64,000 nt of DNA from Congeria kusceri (taxonomy: Eukaryota > Mollusca > Bivalvia > Myida > Dreissenidae): contig CM051027.1 of assembly GCA_027627225.1 (NCBI GenBank), forward strand, positions 42,965,618-43,029,617, in the 5' to 3' direction. Positions 23,766 to 35,990 of this stretch are shown here, piece after piece. Position 1 is the stretch's first letter, and every line of letters starts with the position of its first letter. A program made the translations under genes and the position numbers. The notes beneath the pieces are model-generated. The model was not told where the DNA came from. It saw only the letters and a program-made list of their open reading frames with translations, and did no database searches.

Positions 23766-24171
23766 TTCGTTCCAGTTGGAGCACATGCCCTATTAAACGC
23801 GCATCCCCATTTTTTTTAGATGTATGGTTATGATTAAAGTAAAAAAAATTAAAAAAGAACGCTTCTAAATTGATCAAAATGGCTCATTTCACATCGATTC
23901 TTTATAGTCACCAAAAATATTGTGTCGTGATAATCGCACTCTGCGGTCACATTACACTAAATTCCGTATATCGTATTGAGCGGTTTTAAGAAGCGTAATT
24001 TATTTAAAGTACATTGTAAGCACGTAGTGTTTGTATGGCAAGAGGAATTAAGATCGACGTACACATTAATTAATTTGATCTACCACATGTCTGCATCGTT
24101 TTGTATTTATAATAACAACTTTATTACAGATCATAGTTTATTAACAAACAGTTGACATTAACAATCGATCT
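23766..24171. other. Spacer next to the pogo gene, no gene
   Basis: AT-rich. It could include the 3' end of the pogo element, but I could not pair terminal inverted repeats. Confidence 0.35.
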
Positions 24172-25657
24172 CTAGTGGCCAGGGCTGTCTGGATCACTGG
24201 ATACGTCGTCGTAGTCGTCTTCATCGCTGCTAGACTGGTCGTCCGATTCATCAGTCAGAACAACGTCTACGTTGTCGAGCACCTGAAACAGAATTAAATA
24301 GCTTGTACATTTTGTAAAAATAAAATTATTTATATGTTTTCCTTTTTTAATCATGGCGTTGTTAATAATTTTTAAATACGATGTTTTCATATTATACCTG
24401 CTGAACTTCGTCGACGTCTTCCTGGTCGAAACCCTCGAATGCGTTGTCGTCGTTGTCACTTTCTTCTCCCGAATCGGCCTGGAACAGGTGGTCCTCTGTC
24501 CCATCCATAGCGACAGTGAGACCGCATTTCTTGAACGATTTTCGAATGATCTCTGGCGAAATAGCTAACCAGGCGTCCTTGATCCACTGTGGGATCAACT
24601 TCTTCGATGGGGCCTTTCTATTCCCACCCTTTGTTGTTTCAACAGGACCGTCGAATACCCATTCGTCTTACAACTCGGCAATTCGTGCCTTAAAGGGCCG
24701 ATTCCATGAAACATCGGCAGGTTGTAGCTTGCTGGTACACCCACCAGGGATCATACAAGTGTCACTGTTAAACTTGGTTTTGACAAGATCCTTCACTTTT
24801 TACGTTTTGTGTGCTTGAAACGCATCCCAAACTAGCAAGCGACGGGCAGTGTTTCTGACACCGTACAGTTTTGTGAGCCAGAATATAATGCTGCCTTCGT
24901 TAGCCCATGATTTCTGGCGTGCACCGCACATGTATATAACGATTCCGGATGGTATGTCTTCCTTTGGCAACAGGCGGACTCCCGGCATATGGACAAGAGG
25001 AGACAACTTCGTTCCATCTGCATATGCTGCCAGGGTGACGGTAATCCGCTCCTTTTCATGGCCTGTTGATGACACCGATACTTCTTTATCACCCGTGCCA
25101 GCCAGCGTACTTTTCCCTGGCATTTCGAACCATACCGGTGTCTCGTCCATGTTCAATATGTCGCCATCACTATACTCCTTCATTCGTTGCATACGCATTA
25201 CGAATCTAAAAAATGAGTCGACGCGGTCGTCAGTGATGGCAGCCGCATGTTGCGCAATATGTGTGGTGCGTCGAAAAGAAATATTGTTCCTTTTCTTAAA
25301 CTTTCGGAACCAGCCGCAGGAAGCTTTAAAGGTCTGGCTACCGTTTTCTTTGTGTAGACGTAATGCTTCTTGTTTAAGCGACTTTCCCGTCACCCGAACG
25401 CCCTTTTCCCTTCTCTCTTGGAACCATTTGATCAATTTAAATTCGATGTCTGCATAGCGAACGTGCCGTCCTGCACCACCAAGTCGTTTTTGAGTCTTCG
25501 GTAGACTTTCTAGCCGCTCTTTTTGTGCACACCACTCCTGCACCCAACGTCGATCAACTCTGAAATGTCTAGCTGTTTCACGTTTGCTATTCTGTTCAGC
25601 GTACGCGACTACATTTAGCTTAAATGCAGCAGTGTATGACTTTTTACGTTCACTCAT
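24172..25657 (-). pseudogene. Pogo/Tigger-type DDE transposase gene, two exons, two nonsense codons
   Basis: Minus strand. ATG at 25657 (MSERKKSYTAAFKLNVVAYA) is preferred over the weaker upstream extension. In order: a psq-type helix-turn-helix (residues ~5-50), a CENP-B-type HTH (~65-135, ending GWFRKFKKRNNISFRR), then a DDE domain with MDETPVWF (first D), LLVWDAFQAHKT (second D) and QPADVSWNRPFKA (third D). TAA codons interrupt it at 24800-24802 and about 24666-24668. The reading frame continues after both. At 24398|24397 there is a CAG|GTATAA donor, and at 24284-24283 a TTTCAG acceptor. The 115-bp intron joins two phase-0 exons, adding an Asp/Ser-rich acidic tail that ends at TAG 24172. 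The enzyme would cut and paste its element at TA sites. Here it is broken. Confidence 0.88.
24283..24397 (-). other. Intron of the pogo-type gene
   Basis: 115 bp, GT...AG on the minus strand, phase 0 on both sides. Upstream exon residues run DQEDVDEVQQ and downstream residues VLDNVDVVLTDESDD. Both are acidic, which supports the junction. Confidence 0.75.
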
Positions 25658-25739
25658 GATGGTTCCTTGTCTTGGAATGATGCTAGTTTCCGCAAAATAC
25701 AGGTCTTGGAAAATACTATTTCTCTCAATTATACACAAA

Positions 25740-26186
25740 TAATGCTGTATCTATAGATTTTCAAAAGCCACGTGTAGATAGTAAACCCATTCCCTCAGTT
25801 ATATATCCTCTGTACAATGGGTCTTCAAAAATTGACGCGTATAGGCACGAAGTGCACGAGGAAATTTTCCCGCCGTTTTATGGACGGTGTGCTTGGCTGC
25901 CTGAGCCCTGACCAAACAGGAGCTAGTCATGAAAGTCGGATATTATAATAGAAAGAAAATTAAAGTGCATCGGTCGACGGCCGATTCGGGATAAATTGGA
26001 CAACGCCAAATAACGGATTGCGATGTAGCGGATCAGCAATGTACGTAACATCATTAAGAAATTGTACATGCAGATGGCAAAAAAATATGTTTTTGGTATG
26101 TTTTGTTTGTCAAAATTAAGTCCCTAATTGCCGCGCACCTTTGGCAAAATGATCGCGCCGCGGCGCGTCTATTAGAACGATTACGG
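25740..26186. other. Upstream flank of the pogo gene
   Basis: No gene. Higher GC than the surroundings near 26130-26170, with a 14-bp perfect palindrome CGCGCCGCGGCGCG at 26154-26167. The 5' end of the pogo element probably lies here but was not delimited. Confidence 0.35.
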
Positions 26187-26243
26187 TATGTACCAACTGA
26201 AATACTTCGAATAGTCGAGCGCACTGTCCTCTGACAGCTCTTG
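26187..26243 (+). mobile_element. Solo 3' end of element K
   Basis: Reads tatgtaccaactgaaatac, ttcgaatagtcgagcgc, then the near-hairpin actgtcctctgacagc and CTCTTG. The same terminus closes the K copies at 50541 and 58436. Confidence 0.75.
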
Positions 26244-26838
26244 TTGGTTTCCGGATGATAAATCAAGCAAGGCTTGACATATTCAAAAAATGTTTGGTAC
26301 ACATGTGTAACATCATAGAGTACAGGTTAAGTTCGATGTTGGTTACAAACCACTAAATTTTGACATAGTTATGGCCCCTTTTCGACTTAAAATTCCCGAA
26401 AAACATGGTTTCCGGATGATAACTCAAGAAAGGCTTGACATATTCCAATACTTTTTTGGTACACATGTGTAACATCATAGAATACAGGTCAAGTTCGATA
26501 TTGGTTACAAACCACCAAATTTTGACTCAGTTATGGCCCCGTTTGACTTAAATTCCAGAAAAACATGGACAATAACTCATGAAAGGCTTCACATATTTAA
26601 ATAATTTTTCGTACATAGGTGTAACATCATAAAATACAGATCAAGTTCAACTTTGGTTACAAACCACTAAATGTTGACAGAGTTATGGCTCGTATTGAAA
26701 TTAAATTTTTCCAAATACACTGTTGACAGTTTACAAATTAAAGCATTCTCTCTCTGTCCATTTCTTTCGAATGGATGCCATAGTTTTGTGACAAGGCCAT
26801 ATTGTGGGGGTATATCCATCACTCATGTGACAATTCTA
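26244..26838 (+). mobile_element. Tandem-core element L, copy 1
   Basis: Three to four ~150-bp units with 'aggcttgacatattc', 'acatgtgtaacatcatag', 'ttggttacaaaccactaa' and 'gacagagttatggc'. Ends with a 'tcactcatgtgacaattctag' hairpin-plus-TCTAG terminus. An inverted relative lies at 56876-57257. It abuts the K end directly, with no spacer. Confidence 0.75.
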
Positions 26839-27414
26839 GTTAAATTTAGATTTAATGAGAATGCGTTTTAGATTAGGAAGTTGTCTTTTGCTTTTAATGA
26901 TTTTCGTATTTGTCATGTTTTTCATTTTCTAGTCGCTATAAAGAATATTAATATTTTTTGGTTGACCAAATATATCTCAGACTTTCAGAAATGTACACTT
27001 AATGTGAAAATTAGGGATTTAAAAAATAGGTGGCGGTTTCTACAGCCAAAAAACTGAAATGTTTTAACTCTACATACGTTCAAGCAGCTGATTAATGTTT
27101 ACCCTCTATTTCCAACTTCCACTATGGGCAGTGGTTCACTGATAAGCCCCATTTATAACATGTTTTAATTTTTGTCAATTTTATGATAAATGTGATCATA
27201 AAGGGCAGAATGAATATAAATGTAGACTCGGTGTCAGACTTCCAGAAAACTGTCGGTCCGACGGACAAGACCGCAAGACCGGCAAATTTAGAGTGGGTCC
27301 GATATTTAGTTCCTAAGAATCGGTCCGACCGTCCGACAACTTTTTCAAGACTCATTGTATATATTTGCCATATTTGCACAGTGCTTGCATGAAACAGGAA
27401 CTTTGTTGTTTCAG
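26839..27414. other. Spacer, possible intron
   Basis: No gene. Contains 'ggtccgacggacaagaccg' and 'cggtccgaccgtccgac', a locally repeated GC-rich motif at about 27255-27340. Confidence 0.35.
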
Positions 27415-27564
27415 ATGGATGTAATGAATAACAATGCTGTTTCACTTGATGTGAATTACAAAACCCTCTATTTGGCATCACAGAAAGTTGTCTGTCAACT
27501 GGAGACTGAACTTATTCAGTACGTTAATATGTTTGAAAGCATCGAGGAAGCATGTACTGTTCAG
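27415..27564 (+). CDS. Candidate internal exon of an unidentified gene
   Basis: Exactly 150 bp between ctttgttgtttcag (acceptor, 27401-27414) and CAG|GTAATT (donor at 27564/27565), phase 0 on both sides, without stops. It encodes MDVMNNNAVSLDVNYKTLYL, then ASQKVVCQLETELIQYV and NMFESIEEACTVQ. It looks helical and normal in composition, unlike the nearby repeats. I do not recognise the family. Neighbouring exons were not found; a tandem-core element sits 15 bp after the donor, in the putative intron. Confidence 0.45.
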
Positions 27565-27579
27565 GTAATTATATTTTTT

Positions 27580-29185
27580 TAGCTCACCTGAGAACAACGT
27601 GCTCATGGTGAGCTTTTGTGATCGCCTTTTGTCCATCGTGCGTTGTGCGACGTGAATTGTTCGTCGTCAGCATTTACATGGTGAACTCTCTAGAGGCCAC
27701 ATTTATTGGCCAATCTTCATGAAACTTGGTCAGAACATTTGTCGCAATGATATCTCAGCCGAGTTCGAAACTGGGTCATGTGGGGCCCAAAACTAGGTCA
27801 CTAGGTTAAATTTAAGAAAAACTTATGAACACTCTAGAAGTCACATTTTTTGCCCAATCAACATGAAACTTGCTCAGAACATTTGTTCTAATGATATCTC
27901 AGGTGAGTTCTAAAATGGTTCCGGTTCGTTGAAAAACATGGCCGCCAGGGGGTGGGGCAGTTTTCCATATATAGCTTTAGAAAAAGCTTGTGAACACTAA
28001 GAAGTCACATTTTTTGCCCAATCAAAGTAAAACTTGCTCAGAACCTTTGTTCTTATGATAACTCGGTCGAGTTCGAAAATGGTTCCGCTCCGTTGAAAAA
28101 CATGGCCGCCAGGGGGCGGGGCAGTTTTCCTTATATGGCTATAGGAAAAGCTTGTGAACACTCTAGAAGTGCCGAATCAACATGAACTTGATCAGAACAT
28201 TTGTCCCAATGATATCTCGGCAGAGTTTGAATCTGGGTCATGTGGGGTCAAAAACTAGGTCACTAGGTGAAATTGAAGAAAAAGCTTTTTAACACTCTTG
28301 AAGTCACATTTTTTGCCCAATCTTCACGAAACTTGGTCAGAACATTTGTCTGAATGATATCTCGGCCGAGTTTGAATCTGGGTAATGTGGGTTAAAAAAC
28401 TAGGTCACTAGGTCAAATTGAAGAAAAAGCTTGTTAACGCGCTAGAAGTCACATTTTTTGGCCAATCCTCATAAAAGTTGGTCAGAACATTTGTCCTAAC
28501 GATATCTCGGCCGATTTAGAATATGGGTCATGTGGGGTCAAAAACTAGGTCACTAGGTTAAATTGAAGAAAAAGCTTGTGAACACTAGAAGTCACATTTT
28601 TTGCCCAATCAACATGAATTTTGCTCAGAACATATGTTCTGGTGATATCTTGGTTTGAACATGGTTCCACTCCGTTGAAAAACATGGCCGCCAGGGGGTG
28701 GGGCAGTTTTCCTTATATGGCCATATTGAAAACTTTAAAAAGCTTGTGAACACTCTAGAGGCCACATTTATTGCACAATCTTCATGAAACTTGCCCAGAA
28801 CATTTTTTCGTATGATATCTCGGACAAGTTTGAAACTGGGTCATGTGGGGTCAAAAACTAGGTCACTAGTTCAAATTGAATAAAAAGCTTGTGAACACTC
28901 TTGAAGTCATTTTTTTACCAGATCTTCTGGAACTCGCTCAGAACGTTTGTTTGAATAATATATCGGTTGAGTTCCAAACTGGGTCACGTGGGGTCAAAAA
29001 ATAGGTCACCAGGCCATATTGAAGAAAAGCTTGTGAACACTCTAGAGGCCACATTTATAGCTCAATCATCAAGAAACTTGCTCAGAACTCTTATCCCAAT
29101 GACACCTCAGATGAGGTGAAAACTGGGTCATGTGGGGTCAGAAGAAAAAGATTGTAAACACTCAAGAAGTCACAATTTTCTTTAC
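27580..29185 (+). mobile_element. Hairpin-ended tandem-core element E (3' end lost)
   Basis: The 5' module is tagctcacctgagaacaacg / gtgctcatggtgagc with the 'gtccatcgtgcgttgtgcg' leader. The core is about ten units of ~130-190 bp: 'acatttttttgcccaatc', 'catgaaacttggtcagaac', 'atgatatctcggccgag', 'gggtcatgtggggtcaaa', 'actaggtcactaggtc'. Some units insert 'acatggccgccagggggtgg'. The array stops at about 29185 where LINE sequence starts. No 3' terminus follows. Confidence 0.82.
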
Positions 29186-32100
29186 TCAAGAGGATGTGAT
29201 CTTGAGACTTTAAATAGCCTTTTACAGACTTAAGGACCATTAAAGGACCCTATGATGTAATATTCACAGGGGACTTTAATGCACATCACCCCGCTTGGGG
29301 TTCCAATAACTCAGATGCAGCAGGTCGCGGGGTTATAGAATGGTTGGATGAGCATGACCTTGTCTTGCTCAATAACGGTTTGCCAACCAGACTTAACCCC
29401 TCCATGTCAACAACATATATCGACCTTACTGAAGCTAGTGCCGGGATAGCCAGTGCTTCTGTTTGGGACACTGTCTCAGATAACTTTGGATCTGATCATT
29501 TCCCACAATTGGTTACATTGTACAACTATCTTGTACAAGGAACTGATACCCCCAGCTCAGTACTTTTTGTTCTAATTTAACTAATAAGATCGTGTCCATA
29601 GCTGAGTGCAGCATTCCCGTCTCCTCCCGTATGGAAAAAGCCAGAAAGAATGTGCCCTGGTGGAGTGAGGCGTGTTCAAAAGCAGTACAGGAAAGGAAAA
29701 AAGCATTAAAATTACGTAAAAAGAACCCCGCTGAGCACAATCTCAAAAACTATAGGTCCCTAGAAAATTCAGCAAAGCGGGTTATTTTGGAAGCAAAAAC
29801 TCAAAATTGGAAAGATTTCTTTGAATCAGCAGTTGTTAATAAAAGTAATTCTAGGGATTTTTTGCAAAAGATTCACAGAATTAAAGGAAATCGCATAAAT
29901 CCTGTACCGCTATTAAAATATAAAGGCGAAATTGCCACGACCCCAAGGAAAAAGGCTCAATTTTTGGTTACGCATTTCAAATCTGTCTCCAGTGATTAAA
30001 ATCTCAGTCAAGAAACTTTGGGAGATATCATACGAAAAAGCGATTTGAATCGGAGAATAAAAACATTTTAAACGAGTCTGGGGACAATAACACGCCTCTT
30101 AATTTACCTTTACAATGACAATTAATTAATGCAATTAATAGTAGGAGTAACTCTGCCACTGGCCCAGATAGAATATCATATATGATGTTCAAGAATTTGC
30201 CGGCCATAACTCTTAAAATCTGGCTTGACTTATTCAATCAAGTATACAAATCAGGGACGGTCCACCCCGAATGGAAGCAGGCCACAGTGATTCCTATTCC
30301 AAAACCTGGTAAGGACAAAAGTGATCCAAAATCATATTGTCCAATAAGTCTCACCTCTCATTCAGGCAAATTATTGGAAATAATGGTAAAAAAACAGATT
30401 AGAGCACTTATTGGAAACTAAAAATATTCTGAACCCCTTCCAGTCTGGCTTTCGGAAAGGGCGTTCAACTCTTGATCAGCTAGCAAGACTACAACACGAT
30501 ATTCTTTCTGCTAAAAATCAAGGCCAATCGGTGTTGGCCATATTTTTGGACGTTCAGGTGGCCTTCGATTTAATCTGGACTTTTGGCATCTTAAAAAAGC
30601 TAGCTGATTATGGAATCACTGGATACTGCTTCCATTACCTCAGAGCTTTCCTAGAGGGCAGGAAAATTCAGGTCAAGGTTGATGGGGAGTTATCAGATGA
30701 AGCCATAACTGACAGCGGACCCCCCCAGGGTCTGTAATATCCCCAACTCTGTTTTACCTCATCGTCAATGATCTTCCTGAAACCGTCAAAGACTCAGGAA
30801 TTGTTATCTCCCAGTTTGCAGATGATTCCGGCACTTGGTTAAAGGGGCCTAATATGTCACGCCTGCAAACGAGGGCTCAAGCAGGTCTAGACTCCATATG
30901 GAAATGGTCAATAGAATGGGGATTTAAAATTTCACCAACCAAAACAGTAGGTATGTTATTTGGCGACCAAATTAAGCACTCTTTGGACTTATATTAAGGC
31001 GGCACCAAAATTGTTTTTGAAAAAGTGGTGAAATTTCTAGGTATGTACCTAGATAAACAGTTAAACTTTATTCACCACTTTAAATATTTGGCTGAACGGT
31101 GCGAAAGGGACTTAAATTTAATGAGAATGTTAAGAGGCACATGTTTCGGTTCTGATAAAAATAGCCTCTTACTTCTCTACAAGTCCCTTATACGTCCAAA
31201 GATAGATTATGGAGCCCATATCTATGCATGTGCAATGCCAAACGCCCTTAAAATGGTAGATGGCATTCAGAACAAGGCACTTAGAATAGCTCTGAGGGCC
31301 CTGAAATGTACCCCTAGTGACATGCTTGAGGAGGAGGCGGGATTGCTGCCTCGGAGTCTGCGCCGCAAACAGCAGTCTATTAATTTCTGGGCCAGAGCCG
31401 TGTCCCGGCGTGGTTCAAACCCCGTAAACCAGCTTGTCAGGTGCGGCACGTTCATCAAGGGTAAAATACTCGAGCAAAAGCACATAGCGCTCCCCTTCGG
31501 GGCGAGTATTAAGACACTGCTGGAGGATGCCGATCTCGACAAGACCCCTTTAGCAGACCTGAGACCGTCCAAAACACTCCCCTGGACACTGGGACCTGTT
31601 GATGTCGACATAACTCTATCAAAGACCCTCACGAAATCTGACTTACCGCAGCTTGTTAAGTCAGAAACTCTTATTCATATTGATAACAGGTATGCTGAGC
31701 ACCTAAGAATCTATACAGATGGCTCCAAATGCCCTAACTCTGGATTGGTAGCCAATTCATTTGTTATTCCTTCTAAAAACATTACAAAAACCCACCGACT
31801 CAGCAACCATCTCTATCTAATATGCATTGTGCTGGATTTTGGTTAATAAACCTACTAAAACAGCTATTTTATCAGACTCGCTGTCATCTCTTGAGTCTAT
31901 CAAAAACAGAAATAGCAGATCTAGGCCTGATATTTTATCTAACATTTTGTAACTTCATCAACAGTGCCTAGATAAATCTTTAAAGGTCACTTTAGTATTG
32001 TGTCCAGCACACGTCGACATAAGTGGGAATGGACAGGCGGACGGGGGGGCTCAGGAGGGGGGCTGTTGATGCTGGGGAATCCCTGGCGCCGACCAAGATC

Positions 32101-32530
32101 TACTCACTGGCAAAGAAATTTGTCCTTAGTGAGTGGAATCCCCAGACCAACAATTTGTCTGCTTACCGACATACTTTTCTCAGACCCGTGAAAACCCTCA
32201 GGCCGCCTAACAAATACTCAGCAAGCATTGTGCATGACAGAGCCATCACGCCCCTGAGGATGGGAACCACTCTTCTACCCGGTGGCGCGGGAAAGTATGT
32301 CCTTGAGCTAGACCCTGCTTGACCGCCGTGCCGGGAGCCCTTCACAGCAGCCCACCTACTGCTACACTGCAACACCTTTACAGCTCCGGGCCGCATTGCA
32401 CTCCCATGGACTAGTTTTAAACCTTACCAACGTGCTAGACCCCAAGGGAGCGGCCAGGGGCCCAGTCTTTTCTGCCCTGTCAAAATTCCTTCTAGACTGT
32501 CAGTTAACTGACAAGATCTAGGTCATTGGG
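29186..32530 (+). pseudogene. LINE with endonuclease, RT and RNase H (5'-truncated, frameshifted)
   Basis: Domains in order. APE-type endonuclease, 29220-29520, starts inside the domain (GDFNAHHPAWGS, later GSDHFP). Linker, 29592-29999 (VPWWSEACSKAVQERKKAL). RT, about 30130-31000: TGPDRISYMMFKNLP, ATVIPIPKPGKDKSDPKSY, NPFQSGFRKGRSTLDQL, FLDVQVAFD, and palm QFADDSG at about 30811. Thumb, 31025-31600. RNase H, 31700-32060: IYTDGSK, SDSLSSL, AHVDISGNGQAD. A Cys/His-rich end follows (CREPFTAAHLLLHC). At least five frame changes and several stops break it. RNase H plus APE endonuclease points to the I group in the broad sense. The intact element copies its RNA into nicked DNA. Confidence 0.88.
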
Positions 32531-33800
32531 GGGTTGGAGCAGTCAACCCCCAACTAACTTTGATACTGTTCCTGTAATTGTTTTTATTATTTTTGTGATA
32601 CATTGCAGTTTCTTTATATACTTGCATTGTCCCTCTATGAGTTTTCAATGCTAATTATTGTTTTAGCTTTTATTGGGAAACTTCGGAATTCCCTGCCCTT
32701 TCTAAACCAAGTCAATGGTATTGACCTGGTATTCCTTATTTTAAACCATTTTTCAGACGAGAGTATTACGTTAGTACACCGTTTACATTTCTCAGTTTCT
32801 TAATAAGCCCCCTTTTTATTGCAGTTTTTATAATCAGAAAGGGCGGGCCGTCCATTTTCCTGGGTACAGTTGACTGCATTGCACCCCCTCCCTTCCCCTC
32901 TGACACCCCCCTTCCCCTCTCATCCTCAAAGAACCACGTCGGACTGGAGTGCACGGCGCAAGGATCTGTGAACCTTGCAATTATTTGCATTTGGTCTTAT
33001 TGAGACCAATACCATTTAATTGATATTGGAGTTTTTAATATTATTATCATTGGCATACTGTGATAGGTACTGTGTCTACTACTGTATTTTATCTATATAA
33101 TTATATCCATTTTTATTCTCTGGATATGACCCTTTGCAAGTTTTTTATCAGGGATTAGTTAAAAATCCCGTATTACAGTCCATTTTTACCTCGTTGGTAT
33201 CATTTCCTACCTGAATTAGTCAACTTTTTTAGATTTTATGTCTTTTCTGCTTTTTTTGTTTACTTTTAAATAATTTAGTCTAGCCGTGCACTCCCTCTGG
33301 TCCTGGGGACACAACTCCAATAGCTACACCCTTACCCATTCAATTGTCTCCCCTTCTCTCCAACCCAACCCAGACCCCAACCCCCCACTGGCCTCCCAAT
33401 CCTACACTTCCAATATACCATTTTATCCCTTCCATGGCGGCAATATGTCTTTTACCTAATTCATTACTGTGTATCTAATTATATTTAAACCATGTTATTG
33501 CCCTGTAAAATAACATGTATATCCCATATATTGGGTTCCAACACAATCATTATATTAACTTCGACCTGTATGTTAGTATGTTAACTATTACTTTAAAGGT
33601 ACACAGTAACATATTCACCTATGTAAATTATTTCTAACTTGTAAATATTATAAATAATGTATGTTTTTGTTTCTTTAAATCTTAACTGTATTATAACTTA
33701 CATTCTTATCATATTGTTTTAAAGTGGCCCTATCTAGGTGACTGTTTTGTAACTAGCAGCCTATATTGCTGCATTGTATGTATGTAAATAAACATACTTC
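32531..33800 (+). other. Probable LINE 3' untranslated region
   Basis: No open frame fits. C-rich stretches at 32880-32930 and 33290-33420 stand out from the AT-rich rest. A terminal 'tgtatgtatgtaaataaaca' at about 33776-33795 could be the 3' end. The limit is an inference. Confidence 0.4.
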
Positions 33801-34843
33801 TTTAAACATTGTTTTAATGCCACCCTGGGGGAATCCATCATTTTAAAATAGCCCAGCTCTCTTAAGATACCAAACAGACAGGGTCTTAAGTTGGAGCACC
33901 TCGCTATATTCCCTGTCTGCAAGCGTTCAACATAAGTTAATCGCATGTCGCACAAATGTTAATAAATTAAAAGTACGTACACACATAACATACTTGCCTA
34001 TGCAAGTCTATTTTCATTTATATTATATTAAATCTTCACTATTTAGTGACCCTTGATCCATTTACTTATTATAAGAAGTATTCTTACTTCAACATACAGT
34101 TAAACAGGGTTAGAACCCTAAATACCAAATATTTATTGCTTTACTTTATAATACTCATTTTATTCAGAGTATTATTTATTATGACAACATTTCTAAGTAA
34201 CTTAGTGGTAATTTTCTGCCTTTTCATATACCGGCAGCATAAAATTGTAGCAAAGACATGCAAATACCATATCTATTCTATACAACTATGTTGAACCACT
34301 TAGAGATCTGGTAAAACATTAAACTGTTCATAATTTTATCTTAAATAAACAACCGGTATTATTGTACCCTTGTTTCCAAACATTTTAATAAGTATATGGT
34401 TATTAAATCATAAATTTCTTCCAGATCTTTAAGTTAATAAGACTCCAACAATCCCATTACAGCATATGCTGAGTAATGGGTCTAGTAAAATGATGATACA
34501 TGTAAAATTATGTTTTTCCATCATTAAATCTTATTCTGTTGGGCTATCATCTCTCCTCTGTTTTATCTAAGTATTAAACTGCAAAGAAAACAATAAATAA
34601 ACACAAATTACATATCAAAGTTTCTTAATACTTCATTAAAGCATATATATATATATGTATCATTTTGATATGAAAATCTGCATATTTTCATCTAGCAGAT
34701 CTATTATTTTCAATATTTCTTTGCAGTTGTTAATAATAGTGCATACTCTTTCAACCCTAACGTCATTATATAAGCTTCACGCTGATTCGTAATGAGATTT
34801 GTAACAAGAATTTTGATTTGTTCAATTACGATCCGTTTTGAGC
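33801..34843. other. AT-rich spacer, no gene
   Basis: No supported feature except a short (TA)n run at about 34645-34660. Confidence 0.4.
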
Positions 34844-35589
34844 ATCAACACCCCCTGTACGTCGGTAAACCAATTTGCAGATGATAAATTAAATTTCAGA
34901 TAAAACATATCGTCCGCAATAGATAGGTAGGTACATATTTTGAAATTTTCGGCGGTTTTAGTCAGTATATACACAAAATTATTGTACATATGTATAAAGT
35001 AATGTCCAACGCCATTATGTATTAAGTGTATTGCCAGGAATCTACGTTTTTCTAAGAAAAAAAAAAAAAATTCTGGGGGAAATACAAAATATTCAAAAAA
35101 TGTACGTATTTATTTAATTTTTGGCATCTAAATCGACTTATTGGTGAATTAAACCATTACAGAGTAATGATATAATCTATCTAGAAGGGCATTCAAACGT
35201 TTATTAGTTGATACCGTAGTGGTTTCTGGGTTAAAATCAATTACATCTTGGAATGGTATGCTCATTTATGGATAAAGCCGAACTGTTTGAAGAAAATGTC
35301 CAAAACATAAAGTCCAAACTGAAACTGGATATAGCTCAAACTGCGCGATAAAATGATTATTTTTTGCAAAGGAAGGTTTGTTTTGTGCTATTTTTCATTA
35401 CATATTTTCATTACATATACATATTTTTTATAGTTTATTCAAAAATTGTACAATGTAGCATATACAAACGAATAAGGCCAACATGACTCTAATCGTAAAG
35501 AATAACAATTATACAAATAGGAACAAATAATATTATCACGTTTAAAGAAAGAGAAATACATTATATATATCTATATCTGTGCGTACTAT

Positions 35590-35990
35590 ATAATAGTATT
35601 CTGTACTGTATACTCGTGCTTTACAAAAACTATTTGTTTCTAAGTAATGCACAAAAGTAATCTGTACTGTATTATCATGCTTTACAAACATAATCTGGGT
35701 CATGTGGGGCTAAAAACTAGGTCACTAGGTCAAATTGAAGAAAAAGCTGGTTAACACTGTAGAAATCTTCATGAAACTTGGTCAGAACATTTGTGTTAAT
35801 GATATCTTAGTAATACATAAAAGTGATCTGTAATGTATTCTCATGCTTTACACAAATAATTTTTATCGTAGTTATACATAACAGTGATCTGTACTGTATT
35901 CTCATGTTTTAAAAAAATAATTTATATTTAAGTAATATGTGAAAGTTATCGGTACTGTATTCTCATGCTTTGGAAAAAAGAATATCTAAG
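35590..35990. repeat. 60-bp minisatellite inside element M copy 2
   Basis: Counterpart of 5895-6240. It is interrupted at about 35693-35804 by one unit of the E-type ~130-bp repeat. Confidence 0.8.
35693..35804 (+). repeat. Single E-type repeat unit inserted in the minisatellite
   Basis: Runs from 'aatctgggtcatgtgggg' to 'gttaatgatatct', nearly one full circularly permuted unit of the array found at 27.6-29.2 kb. Copy 1 of element M reads straight through at this position. The right junction shares ATATCT between unit and target. Confidence 0.7.

Noticed and set aside
24849..25457. 202-codon plus-strand frame opposite the pogo transposase
   Set aside because: Antisense shadow; the minus strand shows the recognised HTH and DDE motifs.
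27770..28080. 'gagttcgaaactgggtc' phrases resembling a tRNA-type B box (SINE promoter)
   Set aside because: They occur in every E-type unit without a matching A box at proper distance, and no tRNA-like fold is seen.
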